Shown here: positions 1 through 6,416 of the stretch, piece by piece
Position numbering within the stretch: the stretch's first letter is position 1
Layout: every line of letters begins with the position of its first letter
Position numbers and translations under genes: made by a program
Assembly (NCBI GenBank): GCA_938091475.1
Contig: CALLJI010000180.1
Location: 1 to 7,259, forward strand
Length of the DNA stretch: 7,259 nt
DNA from: an uncultured Caldimicrobium sp.
GTDB taxonomy: Bacteria; Desulfobacterota; Thermodesulfobacteria; Thermodesulfobacteriales; Thermodesulfobacteriaceae
Direction: 5' to 3'
Notes under the pieces: model-generated
Told to the model about the DNA's origin: nothing
Databases searched by the model: none
The model's input: only the letters and a program-made list of their open reading frames with translations

Positions 1-372
1 AAAGAGGAAGAACTCTTTGAAAGAGTTAGTATGCCTCTTAAAGAATTTATGTTTAAAAATACCCGGGAAAAGGATTTGGCCCTTTTCATAAAATTAAGAG
101 GGGAGAGTAGACCCAAAAGTAAGGAAGAAGTATCTTTAGTCACCCTTATACCAGCCTTTATGATTAGCGAATTAAAAACAGCCTTCCAGATAGGATTTCT
201 CCTCTACATCCCCTTTTTGGTCATTGATATTGTAGTTTCAAGTGTGCTCATTTCAATGGGGGTACTTATGTTGCCTCCTATGATGATCTCTTTGCCACTT
301 AAATTACTCCTTTTTGTGTTGGTTGATGGTTGGAATCTCTTAGTTATGTCCTTAGTAAAGAGTTTTTATTAA
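1..372 (+). CDS. fliP: FliP, flagellar type III export gate protein (3' part only)
   Basis: The reading frame is open from the first base of the window, so this is the C-terminal 123 residues of a gene that starts upstream; the ATG at 31 is an internal Met, not the start. FliP is an inner-membrane protein that forms the core export channel with FliQ and FliR. The fragment holds the conserved FliP block: [14 protein letters not shown], then [18 protein letters not shown], then a hydrophobic hairpin with [24 protein letters not shown], ending in KSFY. The Glu-Leu-Lys-Thr-Ala-Phe segment and the C-terminal DGW are family hallmarks. fliQ follows after 18 bases, the usual fliPQR order. The missing N-terminal part would carry the signal peptide and periplasmic region. 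The identity is near certain; only completeness is unknown. Confidence 0.97.
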   Translation, partial: KEEELFERVSMPLKEFMFKNTREKDLALFIKLRGESRPKSKEEVSLVTLIPAFMISELKTAFQIGFLLYIPFLVIDIVVSSVLISMGVLMLPPMMISLPLKLLLFVLVDGWNLLVMSLVKSFY

Positions 373-375
373 AAA

Positions 376-380
376 GGAGG
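376..380 (+). promoter_or_regulatory. Ribosome binding site of fliQ (decides its start)
   Basis: GGAGG lies 10 bases before the ATG at 391 but only 1 base before the alternative GTG at 382. A Shine-Dalgarno sequence cannot work at 1-base spacing, so it supports ATG 391 as the fliQ start. Confidence 0.75.
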
Positions 381-390
381 AGTGAGAAAA

Positions 391-660
391 ATGTTAGATT
401 CAACTATTATGACCTTAGCTAAGGAGGCCATCAAGCTTAGTCTCTTTCTTTCAGCCCCTCTTTTAGTGACAGCCTTAGTAGTTGGACTTGCTATTAGTAT
501 TTTTCAAGCGGTAACTCAAATCCAAGAGATGACCTTGACCTTTGTTCCGAAAATCTTAGCTATGGCTTTGGTGCTCTTTTTGAGCCTCCCCTGGTTTTTA
601 AAGAAATTAACCACCTTTACGGAAAATCTTTTGCTTAATATTCCAGGATTAATTAAATGA
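391..660 (+). CDS. fliQ: FliQ, flagellar type III export gate protein
   Basis: This is a small inner-membrane protein of the export gate that packs around the outside of the FliP-FliR core. From ATG 391 it is 89 residues, the usual FliQ length; an in-frame GTG at 382 would add three residues (MRK) but is badly placed relative to the ribosome binding site. Two membrane segments are visible at about residues 16-38 and 53-72. Between them sits the signature loop IFQAVTQIQEMTLTFVPKI (about 37-55), with the Gln-Ile-Gln-Glu and Phe-Val-Pro-Lys elements typical of FliQ and its injectisome relatives. The flanking fliP and fliR genes identify it as the flagellar version. Its TGA stop overlaps the fliR start codon, suggesting coupled translation. 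There is nothing unusual in it. Confidence 0.97.
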   Translation: MLDSTIMTLAKEAIKLSLFLSAPLLVTALVVGLAISIFQAVTQIQEMTLTFVPKILAMALVLFLSLPWFLKKLTTFTENLLLNIPGLIK

Positions 661-1427
661 GCCAGGAATTCCTAATTTTATTAGAAAAAAATTTTTTTCT
701 TTTTCTATGCATATTTTTACGCTTTCTCTTACTCTTTTTTTTATTTCCTGTTTTTGCAAGTACCTTTTTCCCTACAAAGATAAAAATCGCTTTATCTTTG
801 GTTTTGGCTTTAACCTTTACTCCCTTTATTGCTTTAAAAATTAACCCTCCTCAGAATATGCTTTCTTTTCTAACTCTTTTCTTTTTTGATTTTTGCCTCC
901 TCTTTTTAATCTCCCTTTTTTTTAGATTTATATTGAGTGGTCTCCAATTAGGAGGTGAATTAGTGGGGTTACAAATGGGTTTAGGCATTTCTCAAACCTT
1001 TGATCCAGTAAGTGGTATAAGTATGCCTATCCTTTCTCAATTTATCTATTTGCTTTTTTTACTTTTTTTCTTTACCCTCGATATCCATCACCCACTTATC
1101 TCTTTAGTGATTAAAAGTTTTTATGAGATACCACCTAATAATGTACTTTTTGATGAGGGGTTTATGCGATTTTTTCTAAAGAAAAGTGCTTTAATTTTTG
1201 ACATTGCCGTCAAAATTTTGGCACCACTATTAGTATTAATGCTTTTAATTAACATTGTTCTTGCAGTCATAGGAAGAATTATTCCCCAAATAAATATACT
1301 CTTTGTAAGTTTACCTTTCACGATGGGGATTGGGTTATTTTTCTTTGGTTTAATGCTCCTTATTATGCCTAAGATTTTTAGAGGTTTACTCAGTGATTTT
1401 TTAAAATTTATAAATATTTTTTGGTAA
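657..1427 (+). CDS. fliR: FliR, flagellar type III export gate protein
   Basis: FliR is an integral inner-membrane protein that closes the FliP-FliQ-FliR export channel and contacts FlhB. The product is 256 residues, normal for the family, and almost entirely hydrophobic. The most conserved part is GLQMGLGISQTFDPVSG (about 104-120), followed by PILSQFIYLL and an HHPLI motif at about 144-148. Near the end come the family residues GR (206-207), PQ (210-211), Asn213 and Pro220. The ATG sits inside the fliQ stop (ATGA), with AGGA 8 bases upstream, so translational coupling is likely. The protein is very rich in Phe (44 of 256 residues), which gives long T-runs in the DNA. FliR is fused to FlhB in some bacteria; here it is separate, with 12 bases between the genes. 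Confidence 0.96.
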   Translation: MSQEFLILLEKNFFLFLCIFLRFLLLFFLFPVFASTFFPTKIKIALSLVLALTFTPFIALKINPPQNMLSFLTLFFFDFCLLFLISLFFRFILSGLQLGGELVGLQMGLGISQTFDPVSGISMPILSQFIYLLFLLFFFTLDIHHPLISLVIKSFYEIPPNNVLFDEGFMRFFLKKSALIFDIAVKILAPLLVLMLLINIVLAVIGRIIPQINILFVSLPFTMGIGLFFFGLMLLIMPKIFRGLLSDFLKFINIFW

Positions 1428-1439
1428 AATAAGGTAGGT

Positions 1440-2513
1440 ATGCCAGAAGAGCAAGCTCAAGAGCGAACAGAGGAGGCAACGCCTCGGCGAAGAGAAGAAG
1501 CTCGAAGAAGGGGCCAAATTGTAAAAAGTAGAGAGCTCTCTTCGGTTGCCCTTCTCTCTACTGGTTTTTTGTCACTACTTTTCCTCTCCTTTATCTTCCT
1601 TCAACAATTCTCCTTTATCCTGCAATTAAGCTTCTCAAATTTTACTATAGGGGATTTAAATTTTCCTCAATTTTATTTTTTGACTAAAAACTATTTCTTT
1701 TCACTTCTAAAATTTCTTTTACCTTATTTTGTGCTGCTTGTGCTTGCTGCCTTGGTGATTTATCTTTTACAGACGGGAGGAGGAGTTTGGGCCACAGAGA
1801 CGCTCTCTTTTAAATGGGAGAGAATAAATCCCGTTGAGGGCTTTAAAAGACTTTTTTCCCTAACTTCTCTCTTTGAACTTGTAAAGTCTTTACTTAAACT
1901 TGCTATTATCGTTGGAATAGGTTATTGGATCATTAGTCAAAATTTTGACAAAGTCCTTAAGCTTTTAGGTGTAAATTCCTTTTATCTTTTAGGGGTTTTT
2001 AAAGTGCTTTTGAAAGACCTATTAGGTAAACTTCTTTTTGTGTTGGCTTTTTTAGCAGTATTAGATTGGTTGTATTCCTGGTGGGAAGTTGAGAGAAAGT
2101 TAAGAATGACAAGAGAAGAGCTTAAAGAAGAACTCAAGCAGACTGAAGGTGATCCCTGGGTTAAAGCCAAGATAAGACAAAAACAGAGAGAGATGAGTCG
2201 GCAGCGGATGCTGGCAGAGGTTCCAAAAGCGGATGTGGTAGTTACTAACCCTGAGCACTATGCAGTTGCCCTTAAATACGAATTGGGGAAGATGCCCGCT
2301 CCTCAAGTGGTTGCAAAGGGTATGGATTTCCTTGCCCAAAAGATCAAAGAGGTAGCCAAAAAACACAATGTGCCTATCTATGAAGATCCCCCTCTGGCAC
2401 AAATTTTGTATAAAAAAGTAGAAGTAGGAGCCTATATACCCGAGGAACTCTACCAAGTAGTGGCTAAAGTTTTAGCTTATGTATATAAGATTAAAGGACG
2501 AGGAGTTAGATAG
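1440..2513 (+). CDS. flhB: FlhB, flagellar export substrate-specificity switch protein
   Basis: FlhB is the export-apparatus membrane protein that switches secretion from rod/hook proteins to filament proteins after self-cleavage of its cytoplasmic domain. The product is 357 residues, as expected. The N-terminus QERTEEATPRRREEARRRGQ followed by KSREL is the standard FlhB opening. Four membrane segments lie at about 35-58, 86-110, 147-168 and 185-211, followed by a charged linker (217-262). The autocleavage motif is NPEH at residues 270-273 (bases 2247-2258), where NPTH is the textbook form; the Asn-Pro pair between which the chain is cut is intact, as is the His. The PPLAQILY element (317-324) and the C-terminal globular domain are complete. 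The start is supported by AAGG at 1431-1434. flhA follows after 4 bases. Confidence 0.97.
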   Translation: MPEEQAQERTEEATPRRREEARRRGQIVKSRELSSVALLSTGFLSLLFLSFIFLQQFSFILQLSFSNFTIGDLNFPQFYFLTKNYFFSLLKFLLPYFVLLVLAALVIYLLQTGGGVWATETLSFKWERINPVEGFKRLFSLTSLFELVKSLLKLAIIVGIGYWIISQNFDKVLKLLGVNSFYLLGVFKVLLKDLLGKLLFVLAFLAVLDWLYSWWEVERKLRMTREELKEELKQTEGDPWVKAKIRQKQREMSRQRMLAEVPKADVVVTNPEHYAVALKYELGKMPAPQVVAKGMDFLAQKIKEVAKKHNVPIYEDPPLAQILYKKVEVGAYIPEELYQVVAKVLAYVYKIKGRGVR

Positions 2514-2517
2514 TTAA

Positions 2518-4581
2518 ATGGAAAGAACAGTTACTCTTAAAACTCTTTTTGATATATATAGCATTTCGGCTGTCTTTGGAATTTTATTACTCTTTGCCCT
2601 GATTATTTTTCCCCTACCAAGAATCCTTATTGATCTGGCTTTGTCATTGAATTTTTCCATTGCCCTTCTGGTCTTAATTATGGCAATGCAGGTAAATAAG
2701 CCCCTTGATTTTACCTCTTTTCCGGCGCTTCTTTTACTTACTACGCTTTTTAGATTAACTATGAATATTGCAACCACTCGGGTGATTTTACTTAGAGGAC
2801 ACGAGGGAACAGATGCGGCAGGGCATTTGATCAAGAGTTTTGGAGAGTTTGTAGTGGGTGGTAATTTTGTAGTGGGTTTTATTGTCTTTTTAATTTTGGT
2901 GCTGATTAATTTTGTGGTTATTACCAAGGGTGCCGGAAGAATTGCCGAAGTGGCTGCCAGATTTACCTTAGATGCGATGCCAGGTAAACAGATGGCTATA
3001 GATGCTGATCTTAATGCAGGTCTGATAGATGAGAAAGAGGCCAAAAGGCGGAGAGAGGAGATTGCCAAAGAGGCTGAATTTTATGGTGCTATGGATGGAG
3101 CCTCTAAATTTATCCGAGGCGAGGCTATAGCTGGTTTGATTATTACGGTTGTTAACATAATTGGAGGAATATTAATAGGTACGCTCCAGAAGGGTTTAGA
3201 TTTAGCCACCTCTGCCAAAACTTATACCATTCTTACTATTGGGGATGGTTTAGTTTCGCAACTTCCTGCCATTGTAGTTTCCACTTCTGCTGGAATTATC
3301 GTAAGTAGGGCAGCCGCAGAGTCTGGTATGGGAAGGGATATTGCAAAACAATTTTCTCTAAAACCTGAAGCCCTCTTTTTAGCTGCTTTAGCTGTGTTAG
3401 GCCTTGGTTTTATACCGGGTATGCCTCTTTTTCCCTTCTTTGTCTTTTCTCTCTTTTTGTTTTCTATGGGACTACTCTCTTATAGACATATGAAAAAGGA
3501 GGAGGAAAGGCCTATTGAGACACTTCCTCAACCGCCTCGAGAGGAAGAGGAAATTAGACCTGTAGAACTTTTAGCAGTGGAATTAGGATATGCTCTCATT
3601 TATCTGGCAGACGAAGCTCAGGGAGGAGATCTTTTAGATAGGATCAAGGCACTAAGAAAACAAATGGCTCAAGACATAGGAATTATGATTCCCTCTGTGC
3701 ATGTAAGAGACAATTTGACTTTAAAGCCTGGAGAATATCAGTTTTTGGTTAAGGGCGTTGAAGTGGCTAAGGCTGAATTATTACCCCATTATTATTTAGC
3801 TCTTCCCTCTTCACCGGATCTTTTACCTCCCGAAGGAGCCATTCCTACTTATGACCCTACCTTTGGAATGCAGGCCTATTTTATTTCAGAGGATTTGAGA
3901 GAAAGTGCAGAAATGTCTGGCTTCACTGTAGTAAATCTCTCAACAGTCATAACTACCCATCTTGCTGAGGTGATAAAAAGCTATGCCGATGAACTTTTAA
4001 CCAAGCAGGAGGTCCAAAAAATTATTGATACTATGAATAAATATTATCCTAAGTTAGTGGAAGAGACTTTGAATTCTGTCAATATAACCCTCTTGCAAAA
4101 GGTTTTACAAAATTTAGTTAGAGAGGGTATCCCTCTAAAGGATATGGTGACCATTTTTGAAGCTTTAAGTGAATATGGTGCCAATATAAAAGACGCTGAT
4201 ATTCTTACTGAATATGTACGGCAAAAGTTAAGTAGATTAATTGTACGCCCCTTTTTAGTGGAAGGTAAATTGCCTACCCTGCTTATAGGCGAGGATATAG
4301 AGGAGCTCATAAAAAAGAGTTTACAGAGAACAGAACAGGGAGTTTTTCTTATGATAGATCCCAAAATTGGTGCGAGAATGGTCTCTGCTATTACTCAGGC
4401 CGTGGAAAGAGCAGGTCAAAAAAATATCCTCCCAGTTCTTCTCTGTAGCCCAACTATAAGAAGACATTTAAGAAAGCTAATTGAGAGGTCTTTAAAATAC
4501 ATCCCAGTTATTTCACAAGCAGAGATTCCAAGTAATATACAAATAGAAATTTTAGAGGTAATCAAATTGGTAAGAGATTAA
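2518..4581 (+). CDS. flhA: FlhA, flagellar type III export gate / docking ring protein
   Basis: FlhA couples proton flow to protein export and forms the nine-fold cytoplasmic ring that docks export chaperones with their cargo. The product is 687 residues, the typical length. The N-terminal half (about 1-322) is hydrophobic, with roughly eight membrane segments. The FHIPEP family signature runs from about 141 to 165 (RIAEVAARFTLDAMPGKQMA and onward), followed by the cytoplasmic loop KRRREEIAKEAEFYGAMDGA with the conserved Asp193 and then RGEAIAG. A short acidic, Pro-rich linker (about 325-347) leads to the cytoplasmic domain (about 348-687). That domain contains PTYDPTFGMQAYFI (443-456) and the late conserved stretch around LLCSPTIRRHLRKLIER. 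AGGAG at 2501-2505 is a rather distant ribosome binding site (12 bases), so coupling to flhB translation is likely. No key region is missing. Confidence 0.98.
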   Translation: MERTVTLKTLFDIYSISAVFGILLLFALIIFPLPRILIDLALSLNFSIALLVLIMAMQVNKPLDFTSFPALLLLTTLFRLTMNIATTRVILLRGHEGTDAAGHLIKSFGEFVVGGNFVVGFIVFLILVLINFVVITKGAGRIAEVAARFTLDAMPGKQMAIDADLNAGLIDEKEAKRRREEIAKEAEFYGAMDGASKFIRGEAIAGLIITVVNIIGGILIGTLQKGLDLATSAKTYTILTIGDGLVSQLPAIVVSTSAGIIVSRAAAESGMGRDIAKQFSLKPEALFLAALAVLGLGFIPGMPLFPFFVFSLFLFSMGLLSYRHMKKEEERPIETLPQPPREEEEIRPVELLAVELGYALIYLADEAQGGDLLDRIKALRKQMAQDIGIMIPSVHVRDNLTLKPGEYQFLVKGVEVAKAELLPHYYLALPSSPDLLPPEGAIPTYDPTFGMQAYFISEDLRESAEMSGFTVVNLSTVITTHLAEVIKSYADELLTKQEVQKIIDTMNKYYPKLVEETLNSVNITLLQKVLQNLVREGIPLKDMVTIFEALSEYGANIKDADILTEYVRQKLSRLIVRPFLVEGKLPTLLIGEDIEELIKKSLQRTEQGVFLMIDPKIGARMVSAITQAVERAGQKNILPVLLCSPTIRRHLRKLIERSLKYIPVISQAEIPSNIQIEILEVIKLVRD

Positions 4582-4584
4582 AGA

Positions 4585-5592
4585 ATGCGTATTAAGAAAT
4601 TCAGAGGAAAAAATATGGTAGAAGCTTTGAGAAAGGTGAAAGAGGAATTTGGGGAAGAAGCAGTCATTCTTGAATCTGGAAAGATTAGTGAAGAAAATCA
4701 AGAATATTACGAGATAGTAGCTGCGATAGAAGAAGAGGAAGTTAAAGAAGTTTACTTAAACACAGAGGCGCCAAAATTGGAAAAAGGGGATCTCCTATAC
4801 GAGGATTTAAAAAAGGAACTTTTGGATATTAAAAGATTTCTAAAAGAGATCTTCTCCTCTCAGTCCTTACCAGGGCTATCCTTTAAACTAATAAAGGATG
4901 GGGTGCCTGAAGAGATAGCCTTAGAAATAGAAAGATCCTCTTTGGGGATCCCTCAGTTTATAAGAGAGGCTTTGCGTAAAAAGGGAGCTAATCCTTTTTC
5001 TAAAATTCAAGTTTTTATTGGTGAGCCGGGTGTAGGGAAAACCACCTCTATCTTTAAGATAGCCTTTTGGTACAAAATAAAGAGGAATGCCAGGGTAATT
5101 ATCTTGAGTATGGACAATTATAAAATAGGGGGTCAAGATCAATTAGAAAAACTCTCCAAATTTCTCGAAATTCCCTATAGGAAATGTGATTGGGAGGAGT
5201 TTAAAGAGTATTATCCTCAAATTAAAGTTAAATATGATCTGATTTTGGTTGACACACATAGCTTAGGCAAAAAGTTTTCTCCTCTGGATTTAAATGAGAT
5301 AAGTAGGCAGTATCCTTTTTTAAGATACCATTGGGTGGTGAGATCAACAGAGAATTCCGAGAATATTCTTACTCTTTGGGAGGAATTAAAGTCTCTTCCA
5401 GTAGAGGCCCTTGTCTTAACTTTTTTAGACAGAATTAACAAAGGCACACATCTTTTCTGGGCTCTTAAAGAGGATATACCTATGCCAGTCTTTGCCTCAA
5501 CAGGGGAGAGAATTCCAGAGGACCTTTATAAATTAGAAGAGAATATTTTGCTTGATCTTTTTTTAAGAGGTGTAGGAAAGGAAGCCAAATAA
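4585..5592 (+). CDS. flhF: FlhF, SRP-type GTPase family protein for flagellar placement, with degenerate GTPase motifs
   Basis: FlhF belongs to the SRP GTPase family with Ffh and FtsY, and in studied bacteria it marks the site of flagellar assembly at the membrane. The N-terminal B domain (about 1-50: MRIKKFRGKNMVEALRKVKE, then EAVILESGK and YYEIVAAIEE) is typical. A short linker and helical N region follow, then the G domain from about 138. The P-loop GEPGVGKTTS (146-155) is intact. Other motifs align but are altered: DNYKIG at 177-182 (usual DTYRIG), DTHSLG at 223-228 (usual DTAGR), TFLDR at 279-283 (usual TKLDE). The closing STGERIPEDL (305-314) is normal. At 335 residues it is on the short side for FlhF. 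Its position between flhA and flhG confirms the identity. I infer that nucleotide may still bind but hydrolysis or GTP specificity is probably impaired. There is no strong ribosome binding site; it starts 3 bases after flhA and is probably coupled to it. Confidence 0.93.
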   Translation: MRIKKFRGKNMVEALRKVKEEFGEEAVILESGKISEENQEYYEIVAAIEEEEVKEVYLNTEAPKLEKGDLLYEDLKKELLDIKRFLKEIFSSQSLPGLSFKLIKDGVPEEIALEIERSSLGIPQFIREALRKKGANPFSKIQVFIGEPGVGKTTSIFKIAFWYKIKRNARVIILSMDNYKIGGQDQLEKLSKFLEIPYRKCDWEEFKEYYPQIKVKYDLILVDTHSLGKKFSPLDLNEISRQYPFLRYHWVVRSTENSENILTLWEELKSLPVEALVLTFLDRINKGTHLFWALKEDIPMPVFASTGERIPEDLYKLEENILLDLFLRGVGKEAK

Positions 5593-5600
5593 ATACATCA

Positions 5601-5606
5601 AGGGGG
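5601..5606 (+). promoter_or_regulatory. Ribosome binding site of flhG
   Basis: AGGGGG ends 8 bases before the ATG at 5615, within the 22-base flhF-flhG gap, the widest gap in the cluster. With the in-frame TAA at 5609-5611 it fixes the flhG start and rules out an N-terminal extension. Confidence 0.65.
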
Positions 5607-5614
5607 TTTAAGAA

Positions 5615-6403
5615 ATGAAGAGTTTTTCTATAGCCAGTGGTAAAGGGGGCGTAGGCAAGACCAGTTTTGTCATCAATCTTGCTTACGCTTTAGCGCAATT
5701 AAATCAAAGGGTACTTATTTTTGATGCGGACTTAGGATTAGCCAATGTTGATATTATGCTTGGTTTTGCTCCTAAATTTGATATTCGCTATGTCTTGAAT
5801 GGTGTTTTATCTTTAAAGGATGTTATTTTAAAGACAGATTACGGTTTTTCTCTTATACCGGCAGGCTCAGGAGCTTCTGAATTGACCCATCTTAGCAATC
5901 AACAAAAGCTCTTGTTAAGGGCTCAAATGGAAGAGGCCTTCTCAGATTATGATTATCTCTTCTTTGATATTTCTGCAGGTATTTCTGATAATGTGCTTTT
6001 CTTTTCACAATTGGCTGACGAGAGAATAGTATTGGTTACTCCTGAACCAACCTCTATGGCAGATGCCTATGCCTATCTTAAAGTGGCATACAAAAACAGC
6101 AAAATTAGAGATTTTCACATAGTGGTAAATATGGCTAAGGATGTGGGAGAGGGAAAAAAGATTTATTCTCAGCTCCTTTATGTGACAGAGAAGTTTTTAC
6201 CAGAGACGAGATTAATTTATCTCGGGGTACTACCTTATGATGAGTGTGTTAAAAAGGCCATAAAGTTGCAGATGCCCTATCTTAAATATTGCGAGAATTC
6301 CAGAGTAAGTGTAGCAATTAAAGAAATTGCTTATAAATTATTAAATTACAAAGGAAAAGGGGTTGAATTAGAGCGTTTTTTAGAGAGATTTTCAACTCTA
6401 TAA
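5615..6403 (+). CDS. flhG: FlhG/FleN, MinD-type ATPase controlling flagellar number, without the N-terminal activator helix
   Basis: FlhG (FleN, YlxH) is a ParA/MinD-family ATPase that limits flagellar number and works with FlhF. The deviant Walker A is GKGGVGKTS (9-17) with signature Lys10. The switch I motif DADLGLANVD (37-46) contains the expected Asp39. The Walker B/switch II region is FFDISAGIS (116-124), with Ile where FlhG proteins usually have Thr. FleN-specific motifs follow: PEPTSMADAYAYLK (143-156), VNMAKDVGEGKKIY (171-184) and LGVLPYDECVKKAIKLQ (203-219). The C-terminal helix VELERFLERFSTL resembles the membrane-targeting helix of the family. At 262 residues the protein begins directly with the first strand of the ATPase fold; the DQAxxLR helix that stimulates FlhF in studied homologues is absent. 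A generic MinD is unlikely given the FleN motifs and the position between flhF and fliA. Confidence 0.95.
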   Translation: MKSFSIASGKGGVGKTSFVINLAYALAQLNQRVLIFDADLGLANVDIMLGFAPKFDIRYVLNGVLSLKDVILKTDYGFSLIPAGSGASELTHLSNQQKLLLRAQMEEAFSDYDYLFFDISAGISDNVLFFSQLADERIVLVTPEPTSMADAYAYLKVAYKNSKIRDFHIVVNMAKDVGEGKKIYSQLLYVTEKFLPETRLIYLGVLPYDECVKKAIKLQMPYLKYCENSRVSVAIKEIAYKLLNYKGKGVELERFLERFSTL

Positions 6404-6404
6404 A

Positions 6405-6414
6405 AAGGAAAGGG
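6405..6414 (+). promoter_or_regulatory. Ribosome binding site of fliA
   Basis: A purine run, AAGGAAAGGG, lies in the 13-base gap between the flhG stop (6401-6403) and the fliA ATG at 6417. Its AAGGA core ends 7 bases before the start codon, good spacing for initiation. Confidence 0.6.
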
Positions 6415-6416
6415 TT

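Noticed and set aside
31..372. A complete 113-residue protein starting at the ATG at 31
   Set aside because: The frame is open to base 1 and the residues before it continue the FliP homology, so this Met is internal.
382..390. GTG start for fliQ three codons upstream
   Set aside because: Only 1 base separates it from the GGAGG element, and the ATG at 391 gives the family's usual 89 residues with proper spacing.
1219..1234. TGGCAC followed by TTAGT in fliR as a sigma-54 promoter
   Set aside because: The -12 element lacks the GC pair, and the site lies mid-gene with no nearby downstream start to serve.
2100..2456. Minus-strand open frame of 118 codons opposite flhB
   Set aside because: It is a shadow of the conserved FlhB cytoplasmic domain, with no ribosome binding site or family resemblance noticed.
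2514..3068. Minus-strand open frame of 184 codons opposite flhA
   Set aside because: It is antisense to the strongly conserved FlhA N-terminal region, and its translation is low-complexity Ser/Ile/Lys text with no recognisable domain.
3974..3990. TAAA and GCCGAT in flhA as a sigma-28 promoter
   Set aside because: The spacer is 7 bases where about 15 are required, and no gene begins close downstream.
4933..4952. Short inverted repeat GATCC / GGATC in flhF as a terminator or operator
   Set aside because: The stem is only about 5 base pairs, has no following T-run, and lies inside conserved coding sequence.
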